Shown here: one piece after another, positions 1-6,799 of the stretch | Layout: every line of letters begins with the position of its first letter | How positions within the stretch are numbered: the first letter of the stretch is position 1 | IMG/VR virus record: IMGVR_UViG_3300040751_000658 | Location: 1-22,352 of that record | From: a virus | Direction: 5' to 3' (one strand) | Length of the DNA: 22,352 nucleotides | The notes under the pieces: model-generated | Database searches by the model: none | The model's input: the letters and a program-made list of their open reading frames with translations, nothing else | Told to the model about the DNA's origin: nothing | Position numbers and translations under genes: made by a program

Positions 1-1110
1 ATTATAAATCGCTCTATAGAAATGGTTATAAGTGGTTGTGTAGAAATACCTCTTATAGTAGAAGGTGGAAGTCCTGCTAAAAAAGTAAATAAACTCTTAA
101 ATATACGCCCTAATCCTTTTGAGGATAGGGTGCGTTTTTTTAGGCGTGCTATACTAGATTTTATGCTCGATGGCAATATATTCTTTTACTATGATGGGGA
201 TAATATTTTTCTATTACCAGCTAACGATGTAGAAGTAGTACCTGATAGAAACTTATTTGTATCGCATTATAATTATTTAGTAAGTAATCAACAATCACAA
301 AACTACTTTGGTTATAATAAAGAAACCAGAAAAGCAGAGGCTATACAGTTTGAGCCTCACGAAATAATCCATATAATGGCTGAAAACGAAGAATCTATAT
401 TTAGAGGTACTTCTAGAATAAAATCTATACTAAGGCTTATTGAGCTTTATTATTATATGATAGACTTTCAACGCCAGTTCTTTAAGAATAATGCTGTGCC
501 AGGCATAGTTCTTCAAACTGACAACATTCTTTCAAAACGTGTAAAAGATAGATTACTAGATTCTTGGAGAGCTAACTACTCTACCATATTTAGTGGTGCG
601 CGTAATCCTGCTATCTTAGACGGCGGTTTAAAAATAGATAACTTTTCTAATATAAACTTTAGTCAGTTAGATTTTGAAGGTTCTATAGAACGTATACAAC
701 AGGATATGGCTAAAGCTTTAGGTGTTCCTTATGTTCTTCTGAAGTCTGGTAATAATGCGAATATCGACGCCAATCAGAAACTATTTTATCTACATACAGT
801 ATTACCTATATTGTCTAGAATATGTTCAGCTTTTTCTCATTTCTTTAACTCTGTAAATATAAGACCAGACAGGTTAGCAGTGCCTGCGCTTCAGCCTGAT
901 AACAAAACACAAGCAACATACTATTCTACTCTCGTGAATACCGGAATTATCACTCCAAATGAAGCTCGTGAAGGATTAAGATTTGCAAAAATTGATGGAT
1001 ATGATACTATAAGAGTACCACAGAATATTACTGGCAGTGCTACAGACCCTTCTCAGGGTGGAAGACCTCCAGATTCTGATTCTACGGACGAGGATAAAAC
1101 AAATGAATAA
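1..1110 (+). CDS. Phage portal protein, HK97-like (5' partial)
   Basis: The portal is the dodecameric ring at the capsid vertex through which DNA enters and leaves. The frame is open from base 1 with no start signal there (the first ATG is at 22), so the N-terminus lies upstream of the window. Family hallmarks of HK97/SPP1-type portals visible in the translation are the 'FQRQFFKNNAVPG' helix region (about residue 150 from the first ATG), the 'NPAILDGGLKIDNFS' strand, and the 'QQDMAKALGVPYVLL' segment that follows it. The C-terminus is Gly/Pro/Asp-rich and probably disordered ('GGRPPDSDSTDEDKTNE'). The stop overlaps the next gene by 8 bases (ATGAATAA), which implies translational coupling to the protease. 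The terminase genes would be expected just upstream. The family call is firm; only the missing N-terminus is unknown. Confidence 0.93.
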   Translation: MINRSIEMVISGCVEIPLIVEGGSPAKKVNKLLNIRPNPFEDRVRFFRRAILDFMLDGNIFFYYDGDNIFLLPANDVEVVPDRNLFVSHYNYLVSNQQSQNYFGYNKETRKAEAIQFEPHEIIHIMAENEESIFRGTSRIKSILRLIELYYYMIDFQRQFFKNNAVPGIVLQTDNILSKRVKDRLLDSWRANYSTIFSGARNPAILDGGLKIDNFSNINFSQLDFEGSIERIQQDMAKALGVPYVLLKSGNNANIDANQKLFYLHTVLPILSRICSAFSHFFNSVNIRPDRLAVPALQPDNKTQATYYSTLVNTGIITPNEAREGLRFAKIDGYDTIRVPQNITGSATDPSQGGRPPDSDSTDEDKTNE

Positions 1111-3745
1111 AGATATATTCTATATAAATAGCTCTTTTGAGACTAAATCCTTTAGTAAAGGAAAGAAAAGTCTAAGAATCTCAGGATACGCTAATACAAT
1201 AACTAAAGATAGATCTGGAGATATTGTTACTGCGGAAGCTTGGGCAAAAGGCGTAGAGAATTTTAGAAAAAACCCTGTTATGCTTTATCAGCATAAGCAT
1301 GACCAGCCTATTGGTCGCTTTGATAAGATAACAGTAGATAAAAAAGGTATATATGTAGAGGGTAGCGTAAGCGAGGCTGCGGAAAAAACTCACGGCATAC
1401 ATACACTAATAAAAGACGGAGCACTAAAAAGTTTTAGTGTAGGTTTTAGAGTAAAAGACGCTAAATTCAACAGAACAGACGAATCTATGATAATAACAGA
1501 CGTAGAATTATTAGAGATTTCTGTTGTTAGCGTTCCTTGTAATCAAGATTCTCTGTTTAGTATTAAAAAGAGTTTTGATAGCAATGATGATTATAAGCAA
1601 TTTATATCATCTTTCGAAGAAGCTTCTGAAGAAGAAGTAAATAAAGCTCTTGGTATAAGAGCTGGATATACAACTATGTCTGATGGACACTACCATTCGT
1701 TAGAGATTGACGAAAACGGTAATGGTGTAACTACTTATGCTTCTCATATGCAGAATCATACACACAAAATATTAAATGGTAAACTTTTAGAGGCTGATGG
1801 GCATACTCACTCTATTAGTGTTATTGGTGTTCCTACAGGCAATGATGAGGAGAGTTCAATGGCTAATGAAAGACCATTATCACCTTCTGAACTAGAAGCA
1901 GTTGCTGATAAAGATGAGCAGGCTGAGACTATAAAAAGTGAAGAGGTGATCGCTGAGGAAGAAACCTTAGAGCAAAAACATGAAGAAACTATAGTAGAAA
2001 AAACAGAGGAACTAGTTCAGGATACTTCAGAGGTAGAAGAGCTAGGAGAAGAAGTAGAGGAGTTTGTATCAGTTGATCCTAACGAGCCTATTCCTTTCAT
2101 AAATCTACTATCTGCTAGTGTAGCAGTAGACACTGTTGTTACATATGAAAGTAAAACTTACAAAGTTTTAGAAGCTCCTTCTGCCCAAAACCCGTTCTTT
2201 AAATTTTTAGAAATTGACGCATCGGGTAATTCCTGTGATAATACTATTAATGTGAATGCAGAAGAAATTCTAAACATAAAAAATTCTACAACTGATATTA
2301 GTGAAGACGAGATGTCTACAGATAACCTGACGGAAAAGCTTCACAAAGATTCAACAAAGGAGAACGACACAATGGCTGAACAAGTCGTAGAAACAATCAA
2401 CCTAGAAACTGCTAAAGGGCAAGTTGAGGTTGAGGCTAAAAAAGAAGTAGCTCCGGCTACAGTCGCTGAGCCTAGAGTTGCAGATCTAGTTGAAAAAACT
2501 GGTGAAGCTCTTATTAAAGAGGCAGACGCAAAAGATAAGTATGGTGAGTACACACCTGTAGAAAGCGAAATGGTAGCTGAGCTAAAAGCACAAGTATCTA
2601 AGTACAAAGATGAGATTAAATCTCTACAAACTAGCAAAATGCAGTTTTCAGAGAACTCTCGCACTACTTCTCAGTTTAACGAGAAAGAAATGGCTAATGC
2701 CGTTCTTCTAGCTAAGATGCTAAATAAGCGCGACGTATTTGATACCAAGTATGGTTCTCGCATGAAGGCTGTTACAACTGTTGATCAGTTCCTATCTAAC
2801 TTCTCTTCTAATATTTATACTGAAATGGAACAGCAACTAGTTATTGCTCCTATGTTTAACCGCATGGCAGTAGATGCTAAGACTTTCCGTGTACCAGTAG
2901 CAGACGAAGATACTGATGGTGATGTTGCAATGTTCCGTTCTGGCACTTATGCAACTGGAATTGGTGATACTACTAATGTTCCAACTTCTAACCAAAATAC
3001 TATTAGCTCTGTTGAGTTTACTCCACACAAGTTCATGGCAACTACTCACCTAGCAAAAGACGAAGAAGAAGATACTGTTCTTCCTCTACTAGACTTCCTA
3101 CGTGCAGCAGCTACTCGCCGTCTGGCTCGTGCTATTGATAAGTCTATCCTAAGAGGTACTGGTGCTCTAACAGGCTTCACTGCTTCTCCTACTAATACTA
3201 TTACAGCAGGTACTGGTTATGCTTCTGTTATCGAAGGTATCACTAATCTAACTGGTGACGCTTCTCTAACAGTTTCTACTGGTTCCTCTACAGATAAAGC
3301 AGACCCAAGCGATATCGCAGCTGCACGTACCCAAATGGGTAAGTATGGTCTTCAGCTAGGTAATGATCTAGTGTTTGTTACTTCTATCGAAGGTTACAAC
3401 AACCTAGTAACTACTTCTGATTTCCAGACTGTTGATAAGTTCGGTCCTAACGCAACTTACCTAACAGGTTCTGTAGGTGCTGTATACGGTATTCCTATAG
3501 CTATTTCTGAGTTCCTAGATGGCGTAGGTTCTACTGGTAACCACCTAGGTGTTCTACTTTATAAGCCAGGCTTTATGATCGCAGAACGTCGCGGTATTGA
3601 GATTGAAAGCGAATACGAACCACGTCAGCAGGTAACTGCAATGTACATGAGCACTCGTTTTGACTTCAAGGCTCTAACTACTAACTCTAGTGCAGCACTA
3701 GACGCAACTAAGTATGCTTATGCATCTACTATCGTTGCAGGCTAA
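1103..3745 (+). CDS. Prohead protease / linker / major capsid protein fusion (880 aa)
   Basis: A single uninterrupted frame joins three parts. Residues 1-160 are an S78-type prohead protease (HK97 gp4 family): 'LYQHKHDQPIGRF' carries the likely catalytic His near 64-66, 'LKSFSVGF' the likely Ser near 110-112, and 'LLEISVVSVP' is the conserved closing strand. Residues 190-240 are His-rich with a repeated DGHxH motif. Residues 260-320 are strongly acidic, and 325-395 look like a small beta-rich domain. From residue 424 on it is an HK97-fold major capsid protein. I chose ATG 1103 (GAGG at 1090-1093, 9-base gap, coupled to the portal stop) over an open-frame ATG at 1037 that lies inside the portal gene. 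No stop or frameshift separates protease from capsid. In relatives these are usually two genes; protease-capsid fusions are known but less common. Free MCP probably comes from the internal start at 2372. Confidence 0.88.
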   Translation: MNKDIFYINSSFETKSFSKGKKSLRISGYANTITKDRSGDIVTAEAWAKGVENFRKNPVMLYQHKHDQPIGRFDKITVDKKGIYVEGSVSEAAEKTHGIHTLIKDGALKSFSVGFRVKDAKFNRTDESMIITDVELLEISVVSVPCNQDSLFSIKKSFDSNDDYKQFISSFEEASEEEVNKALGIRAGYTTMSDGHYHSLEIDENGNGVTTYASHMQNHTHKILNGKLLEADGHTHSISVIGVPTGNDEESSMANERPLSPSELEAVADKDEQAETIKSEEVIAEEETLEQKHEETIVEKTEELVQDTSEVEELGEEVEEFVSVDPNEPIPFINLLSASVAVDTVVTYESKTYKVLEAPSAQNPFFKFLEIDASGNSCDNTINVNAEEILNIKNSTTDISEDEMSTDNLTEKLHKDSTKENDTMAEQVVETINLETAKGQVEVEAKKEVAPATVAEPRVADLVEKTGEALIKEADAKDKYGEYTPVESEMVAELKAQVSKYKDEIKSLQTSKMQFSENSRTTSQFNEKEMANAVLLAKMLNKRDVFDTKYGSRMKAVTTVDQFLSNFSSNIYTEMEQQLVIAPMFNRMAVDAKTFRVPVADEDTDGDVAMFRSGTYATGIGDTTNVPTSNQNTISSVEFTPHKFMATTHLAKDEEEDTVLPLLDFLRAAATRRLARAIDKSILRGTGALTGFTASPTNTITAGTGYASVIEGITNLTGDASLTVSTGSSTDKADPSDIAAARTQMGKYGLQLGNDLVFVTSIEGYNNLVTTSDFQTVDKFGPNATYLTGSVGAVYGIPIAISEFLDGVGSTGNHLGVLLYKPGFMIAERRGIEIESEYEPRQQVTAMYMSTRFDFKALTTNSSAALDATKYAYASTIVAG
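1847..1861 (+). promoter_or_regulatory. Candidate internal ribosome binding site and ATG (1859)
   Basis: GAGGAG at 1847-1852 lies 6 bases before ATG 1859, in frame with the fusion protein. Starting here ('MANERPLSPSELEAV') would skip the protease and begin with the acidic linker, then run into the capsid protein. The arrangement recalls lambda C/Nu3, where the scaffold is an in-frame internal start in the protease gene. Here no stop ends the linker before the MCP. The purine-rich context is only suggestive. Confidence 0.4.
2356..2374 (+). promoter_or_regulatory. Strong internal ribosome binding site for free major capsid protein
   Basis: AAAGGAG at 2356-2362 is a near-perfect Shine-Dalgarno sequence 9 bases before ATG 2372, and that ATG is in frame with the upstream protease. 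It is among the best ribosome binding sites in the window. It sits exactly where capsid homology begins and where codon usage becomes biased, so it is probably functional. Confidence 0.82.
2372..3745 (+). CDS. Major capsid protein, HK97 fold, nested start (457 aa)
   Basis: This is the free capsid protein expected from the internal ATG, the main subunit of the head shell. Residues 1-95 are charged and helical ('ELKAQVSKYKDEIKSLQ' near 70-86), like the HK97 delta (scaffold) domain that the protease removes. The mature shell domain follows, with 'APMFNRMAVDAKTFRVPV' (N-arm/E-loop region), the Thr/Ala-rich A-domain and the closing 'GIEIESEYEPRQQVTAMYMSTRFD' type ending. The length is typical for a capsid protein with a delta domain. 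By hand count only 1 of 21 Ile codons is ATA here, against 16 of 30 in the preceding protease/linker part, consistent with very high expression. The gene ends in tandem stops TAA-TAG and is followed by a GC-rich hairpin. The exact cleavage site is not visible. Confidence 0.9.
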   Translation: MAEQVVETINLETAKGQVEVEAKKEVAPATVAEPRVADLVEKTGEALIKEADAKDKYGEYTPVESEMVAELKAQVSKYKDEIKSLQTSKMQFSENSRTTSQFNEKEMANAVLLAKMLNKRDVFDTKYGSRMKAVTTVDQFLSNFSSNIYTEMEQQLVIAPMFNRMAVDAKTFRVPVADEDTDGDVAMFRSGTYATGIGDTTNVPTSNQNTISSVEFTPHKFMATTHLAKDEEEDTVLPLLDFLRAAATRRLARAIDKSILRGTGALTGFTASPTNTITAGTGYASVIEGITNLTGDASLTVSTGSSTDKADPSDIAAARTQMGKYGLQLGNDLVFVTSIEGYNNLVTTSDFQTVDKFGPNATYLTGSVGAVYGIPIAISEFLDGVGSTGNHLGVLLYKPGFMIAERRGIEIESEYEPRQQVTAMYMSTRFDFKALTTNSSAALDATKYAYASTIVAG

Positions 3746-3771
3746 TAGTTAACTACATAACTAAGACTAAA

Positions 3772-3801
3772 AGGGGGAGGCGGTAAACGTCTCCCCTTAT
3801 T
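3772..3801 (+). terminator. GC-rich hairpin after the capsid gene (terminator or attenuator)
   Basis: GGGGAGGCG (3774-3782) pairs with CGTCTCCCC (3788-3796) as a 9-bp stem with one G-U pair and a GTAAA loop. G3773-T3797 and A3772-T3798 can extend it. TTATT follows, so the T-run is weak. It begins 28 bases after the capsid stop. A leaky terminator or an mRNA 3'-end stabiliser is likely, since the downstream genes still need transcription and no promoter is visible after it. Confidence 0.65.
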
Positions 3802-3821
3802 CGTATATAAGGTAGGCTGTC

Positions 3822-5144
3822 ATGACAGATAAATTTGAAGAAAACCTAGGTAGAAATACTTATATAACATTACCACAAATAAAAGATTATTTAAGTATTA
3901 GCAGCAATACTCAAGACGCTAGATTGTCTAATCTAGTGTATTATGCTACAGGCGTTATAGAGCATTACATAGGTCAAGAAATATTAGCTAATGACTATGT
4001 AGAGATATATGACGGAGGTAAGTCTTCTGTATTTTCTGCTAGACTACCTTTAAATAATGTTTATCAGGTGAGCGAGTTTAACGGTGTAGATTTTGATATT
4101 CTTGATGACCCTACAACAATAGGGGCTCCTGTAATAACAGATACTGACTCTGTGATATTTAATTTTGCAGGAGATGCTAGATGCACTACTAAAGTAACTA
4201 AGTTTGGCAAATCATGTTTAACTCTTGATAACGATGATTTTATATATTCGGGCACTGTTCCTGAGTCTATGATATTTGAAGATGGTGACTTTACTATAGA
4301 AGCTTTTGTCCGCGTTACTGAAGCAACGCTTCAGGATAATGTAGTATTTTCAGTAAGTACTGATGATTCTAATTATATGAAGCTATCTTTAGCAAATCAG
4401 TATGGATTATCCTTTGAAGCTAATAATTCAGGAAGCTCTACTGTAGTGCGAGGTGATAATGTTAGTATAGAAACTCAGCAGTTTGTATCAAGACAGTGGG
4501 CACATATAGCCGCCGTTAGAGACATAAGCGATGATACTTTAAAACTTTTTTATAACGGTAATCTAATAGCAAATAGCTCTTATACTATTAATAATCATAA
4601 TTTTACTTCTAACGTACTAATCGGAGAAACTTTTAAAGGTCAATTAGATGAAATAAGAGTATCTTCAATGCCTAGATATACACAAAACTTCTCTGTGCCA
4701 GAGCATAGATTTAGGCCAGATAACGACACATCTATGCTAGTGCATTTTGATGAAAAACACAATGCTACTATTGCTAAAGATGTTCATGCGCAACCTAGTG
4801 AGTATAGTTATTCTATAGATAGTGGAGAAATAACAAAGAATATAGGAACCAAAGCTAGCTATATTAGTGTTAATAAGTCTTATCCTTCTATCTCTTTGTT
4901 TGGTTCTCCTACTTTTAATCCATACCCTAACGGAGTAAAGATAGAGTATAACGCAGGCTACTCTGCAGATAGCATACCTTACGATTTGCAATTAGCTACT
5001 CTCGACTTTATAAAACTGCTATACAAACAAGATCAAGAGAAGAAAGGTTTTAGTTTTGAGGGCGAAAAAGGAGATTCTTTTCCTCTTGCAGGCAACTTTC
5101 CTCCACACGTTCGCCGTATTTTAGACTTATATAGAATTATTTAA
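3822..5144 (+). CDS. Head-tail connector (HK97 gp6-like) with inserted LamG-like domain (440 aa)
   Basis: Residues 12-88 match the first half of the gp6-like adaptor family ('LSNLVYYATGVIEHYIGQ', then 'RLPLNNVYQVSE'). Residues 365-440 match the second half ('VKIEYNAGYSADSIPYDLQ', 'ATLDFIKLLYKQ', 'PPHVRRILDLYRII'). Between them, about 90-350, sits a concanavalin/LamG-type beta sandwich with the usual phage signature: 'TKFGKSCLTLDNDDF', 'GDFTIEAFVRV', 'WAHIAAVRD', 'LKLFYNGNLIA', 'GQLDEIRVSSMPRYTQNF' and 'SMLVHFDEK'. The adaptor binds the portal and seals the neck; ordinary members are about 100-200 residues, so the insert explains the size. The insert probably projects from the neck and may bind glycans. 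The start follows AAGG/TAGG at 3809-3816. The adaptor call rests mainly on its two ends and its position. Confidence 0.8.
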   Translation: MTDKFEENLGRNTYITLPQIKDYLSISSNTQDARLSNLVYYATGVIEHYIGQEILANDYVEIYDGGKSSVFSARLPLNNVYQVSEFNGVDFDILDDPTTIGAPVITDTDSVIFNFAGDARCTTKVTKFGKSCLTLDNDDFIYSGTVPESMIFEDGDFTIEAFVRVTEATLQDNVVFSVSTDDSNYMKLSLANQYGLSFEANNSGSSTVVRGDNVSIETQQFVSRQWAHIAAVRDISDDTLKLFYNGNLIANSSYTINNHNFTSNVLIGETFKGQLDEIRVSSMPRYTQNFSVPEHRFRPDNDTSMLVHFDEKHNATIAKDVHAQPSEYSYSIDSGEITKNIGTKASYISVNKSYPSISLFGSPTFNPYPNGVKIEYNAGYSADSIPYDLQLATLDFIKLLYKQDQEKKGFSFEGEKGDSFPLAGNFPPHVRRILDLYRII

Positions 5145-6337
5145 TGAAATACTCTTATAAAATAACTTCTAGTGTAGTAGGCCCACGCGTTAATGTGCGT
5201 AGAAAAGATGCTAGTGCTTTTGCGCAAGCATTAAGGCAGGCTAGAACTAGCACTTCATATAAAAAAGCAATTTTAGGCTTATTAAAGGATGTAGAGAAAA
5301 AAATAAACTCAGCAGTAATTAGTGCGTTTGGTGGTGGTACATTATCTGTAGGCAAACCTGTTGCTACTCCTGTATTTACGACTACCTTAGATATAACTAC
5401 TGATCCTAGTACTGAGAAAATAACTTCTTTAAATAGAAGTATAGTTAGTAGAGTGTCTATTTCTAACCCTATACCTATATCTAATATAGAAACAGAGAGT
5501 GGTGATGAATTTCGTTATAATCAAGAACTAGTAGACTATATACGCTCTAATAAAAATAATAGTGCTGCTCTCTATACATACCTATCCCAAAATAAGCTTA
5601 CTAGAAGACTTGTAACTAACTTTAATGATATAGGCATAGAGTATAGACGTGGCTCTAGAACTATGTATAAAAAGATATCTTTTAAAGAATATGAAGTTAT
5701 GAGAGCTATTTCTAGCGGTAAAGCCAAGATTAAAGTTGAAGAAAACGCCAATAGTATAGGTATATACATATATTTTAGCGAATCTACTATGGCTTCTGCT
5801 ATTAGTGCAGCAAATGCAAAAATGCAGCAAGAACTAACAGGAACTACTGGTCAAAAAATAATACAGATTATCGCAGAAGAAACTGCGTTACCTAGCGGTT
5901 CAGTAATGAGAGATGTTAAAGGCTTTTTAGAAAGCTTAGGAATATCTTATATGCTTAAGTATGTTAACAAAGGCACTTTAAATAGGGCTAATGTTTTGTT
6001 AAATACTATAGGAGATGCAAGACCTAACTATCAGTCTTTTTTGTCTTCTATACAATGGACAGCTCTTGTTCAAGCTAGGTTAGGAGACACAATGGAACGT
6101 ACTGGAGAACCGGAGCCTCCTGATCTCAAAGAGAGGACTGGTCGTTTTAGAAGCAGCGTTTCAATAACTGCTAACTATAGAAAAAATTTAATATACTATA
6201 CTTATTTGCCTTTATACTCTTCTTTAGAGCGTTACGGTTATATGCCAAACCTACAAGTAGAAACAGCAATACGAGAAGTAGCGCAGCGACAATTCGCAGA
6301 CGAGTTTAGATTTACAGCTATAAAAGGTCCACGATGA
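5144..6337 (+). CDS. Putative neck / head-closure or tail-completion protein (397 aa)
   Basis: The start ATG shares one base with the preceding stop (TAATG), so translation is probably coupled; there is no clear Shine-Dalgarno sequence. I do not recognise the N-terminal 300 residues: a basic start ('GPRVNVRRKDASAFAQALRQAR'), a Ser/Thr/Ile-rich middle and mixed helices. The last 70 residues ('KERTGRFRSSVSI', then 'YYTYLPLYSSLERYGY' and a terminal helix) look like the C-terminal part of HK97 gp10-type tail-completion/neck proteins, where an 'RTG.L..S' motif is followed by a Tyr/Pro-rich segment and a helix. Position between connector and tail terminator agrees. It is two to three times longer than typical neck proteins and may combine stopper and neck roles; that is inference. 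Function confidence is moderate at best. Confidence 0.5.
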   Translation: MKYSYKITSSVVGPRVNVRRKDASAFAQALRQARTSTSYKKAILGLLKDVEKKINSAVISAFGGGTLSVGKPVATPVFTTTLDITTDPSTEKITSLNRSIVSRVSISNPIPISNIETESGDEFRYNQELVDYIRSNKNNSAALYTYLSQNKLTRRLVTNFNDIGIEYRRGSRTMYKKISFKEYEVMRAISSGKAKIKVEENANSIGIYIYFSESTMASAISAANAKMQQELTGTTGQKIIQIIAEETALPSGSVMRDVKGFLESLGISYMLKYVNKGTLNRANVLLNTIGDARPNYQSFLSSIQWTALVQARLGDTMERTGEPEPPDLKERTGRFRSSVSITANYRKNLIYYTYLPLYSSLERYGYMPNLQVETAIREVAQRQFADEFRFTAIKGPR

Positions 6338-6789
6338 TATTTAACAGACGAACAGAAATAGTAAACTTTTTAGTAGAACGATTAAAAGAAATTGACGGAG
6401 ATATCTCTCCATATGACCCAACGTATACGTTCAATAGTAACATATTTAATAACGCTTTCCGTAAATTAAAGTTTTTAGATGAGGTTAATGATTTCCCATC
6501 TCTTTACCTATCTGCCGGAACCGAAATTAGAAATTTTCAATCAGAAAGTTTGACGGAAGCCACACTAAACGTTATTATAAGAGTATACGTATATGGAGAG
6601 GATAATTCTCAGTCTCTAGCTGAAGATTTAGTCGAAGATATAGAGCATATTATATACTCTATCGGAGACGAACCCGAAAAAGGAATATTCGATATAACAA
6701 TAGAGAGTAGTACTTTAGACGAAGGGTTAGCGCTTCCTTATGGTATAGCAGAAATCGAATTATCTGTGGTCTATAGACTAGAAAATTAA
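6334..6789 (+). CDS. Putative tail terminator protein (151 aa)
   Basis: The start overlaps the previous stop by 4 bases (ATGA), with AAAAGG at 6322-6327 as ribosome binding site. Pattern: an N-terminal helix ('RRTEIVNFLVERLKEIDG'), a central beta region ('ATLNVIIRVYVYGED'), an acidic helix ('SQSLAEDLVEDIEHIIYSI') and closing strands ('AEIELSVVYRLEN'). This is the alpha-beta layout of tail terminators of the lambda gpU / DUF3168-like group, which cap the tube and join it to the head. Size and location directly before the tube gene fit. No catalytic motif is expected. Other small neck proteins share this fold, so the exact role is inferred from gene order. Confidence 0.66.
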   Translation: MIFNRRTEIVNFLVERLKEIDGDISPYDPTYTFNSNIFNNAFRKLKFLDEVNDFPSLYLSAGTEIRNFQSESLTEATLNVIIRVYVYGEDNSQSLAEDLVEDIEHIIYSIGDEPEKGIFDITIESSTLDEGLALPYGIAEIELSVVYRLEN

Positions 6790-6799
6790 GGAGAATAAA

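Noticed and set aside
1037-1102. Upstream start for the protease at ATG 1037
   Set aside because: It lies inside the portal gene and has no protease-like sequence; ATG 1103 has a ribosome binding site and the usual coupling overlap.
2311-2330. Another internal ATG (about 2311, MSTDNLTEK) as capsid start
   Set aside because: No good Shine-Dalgarno precedes it, and both the strong site and the codon-usage change are at 2372.
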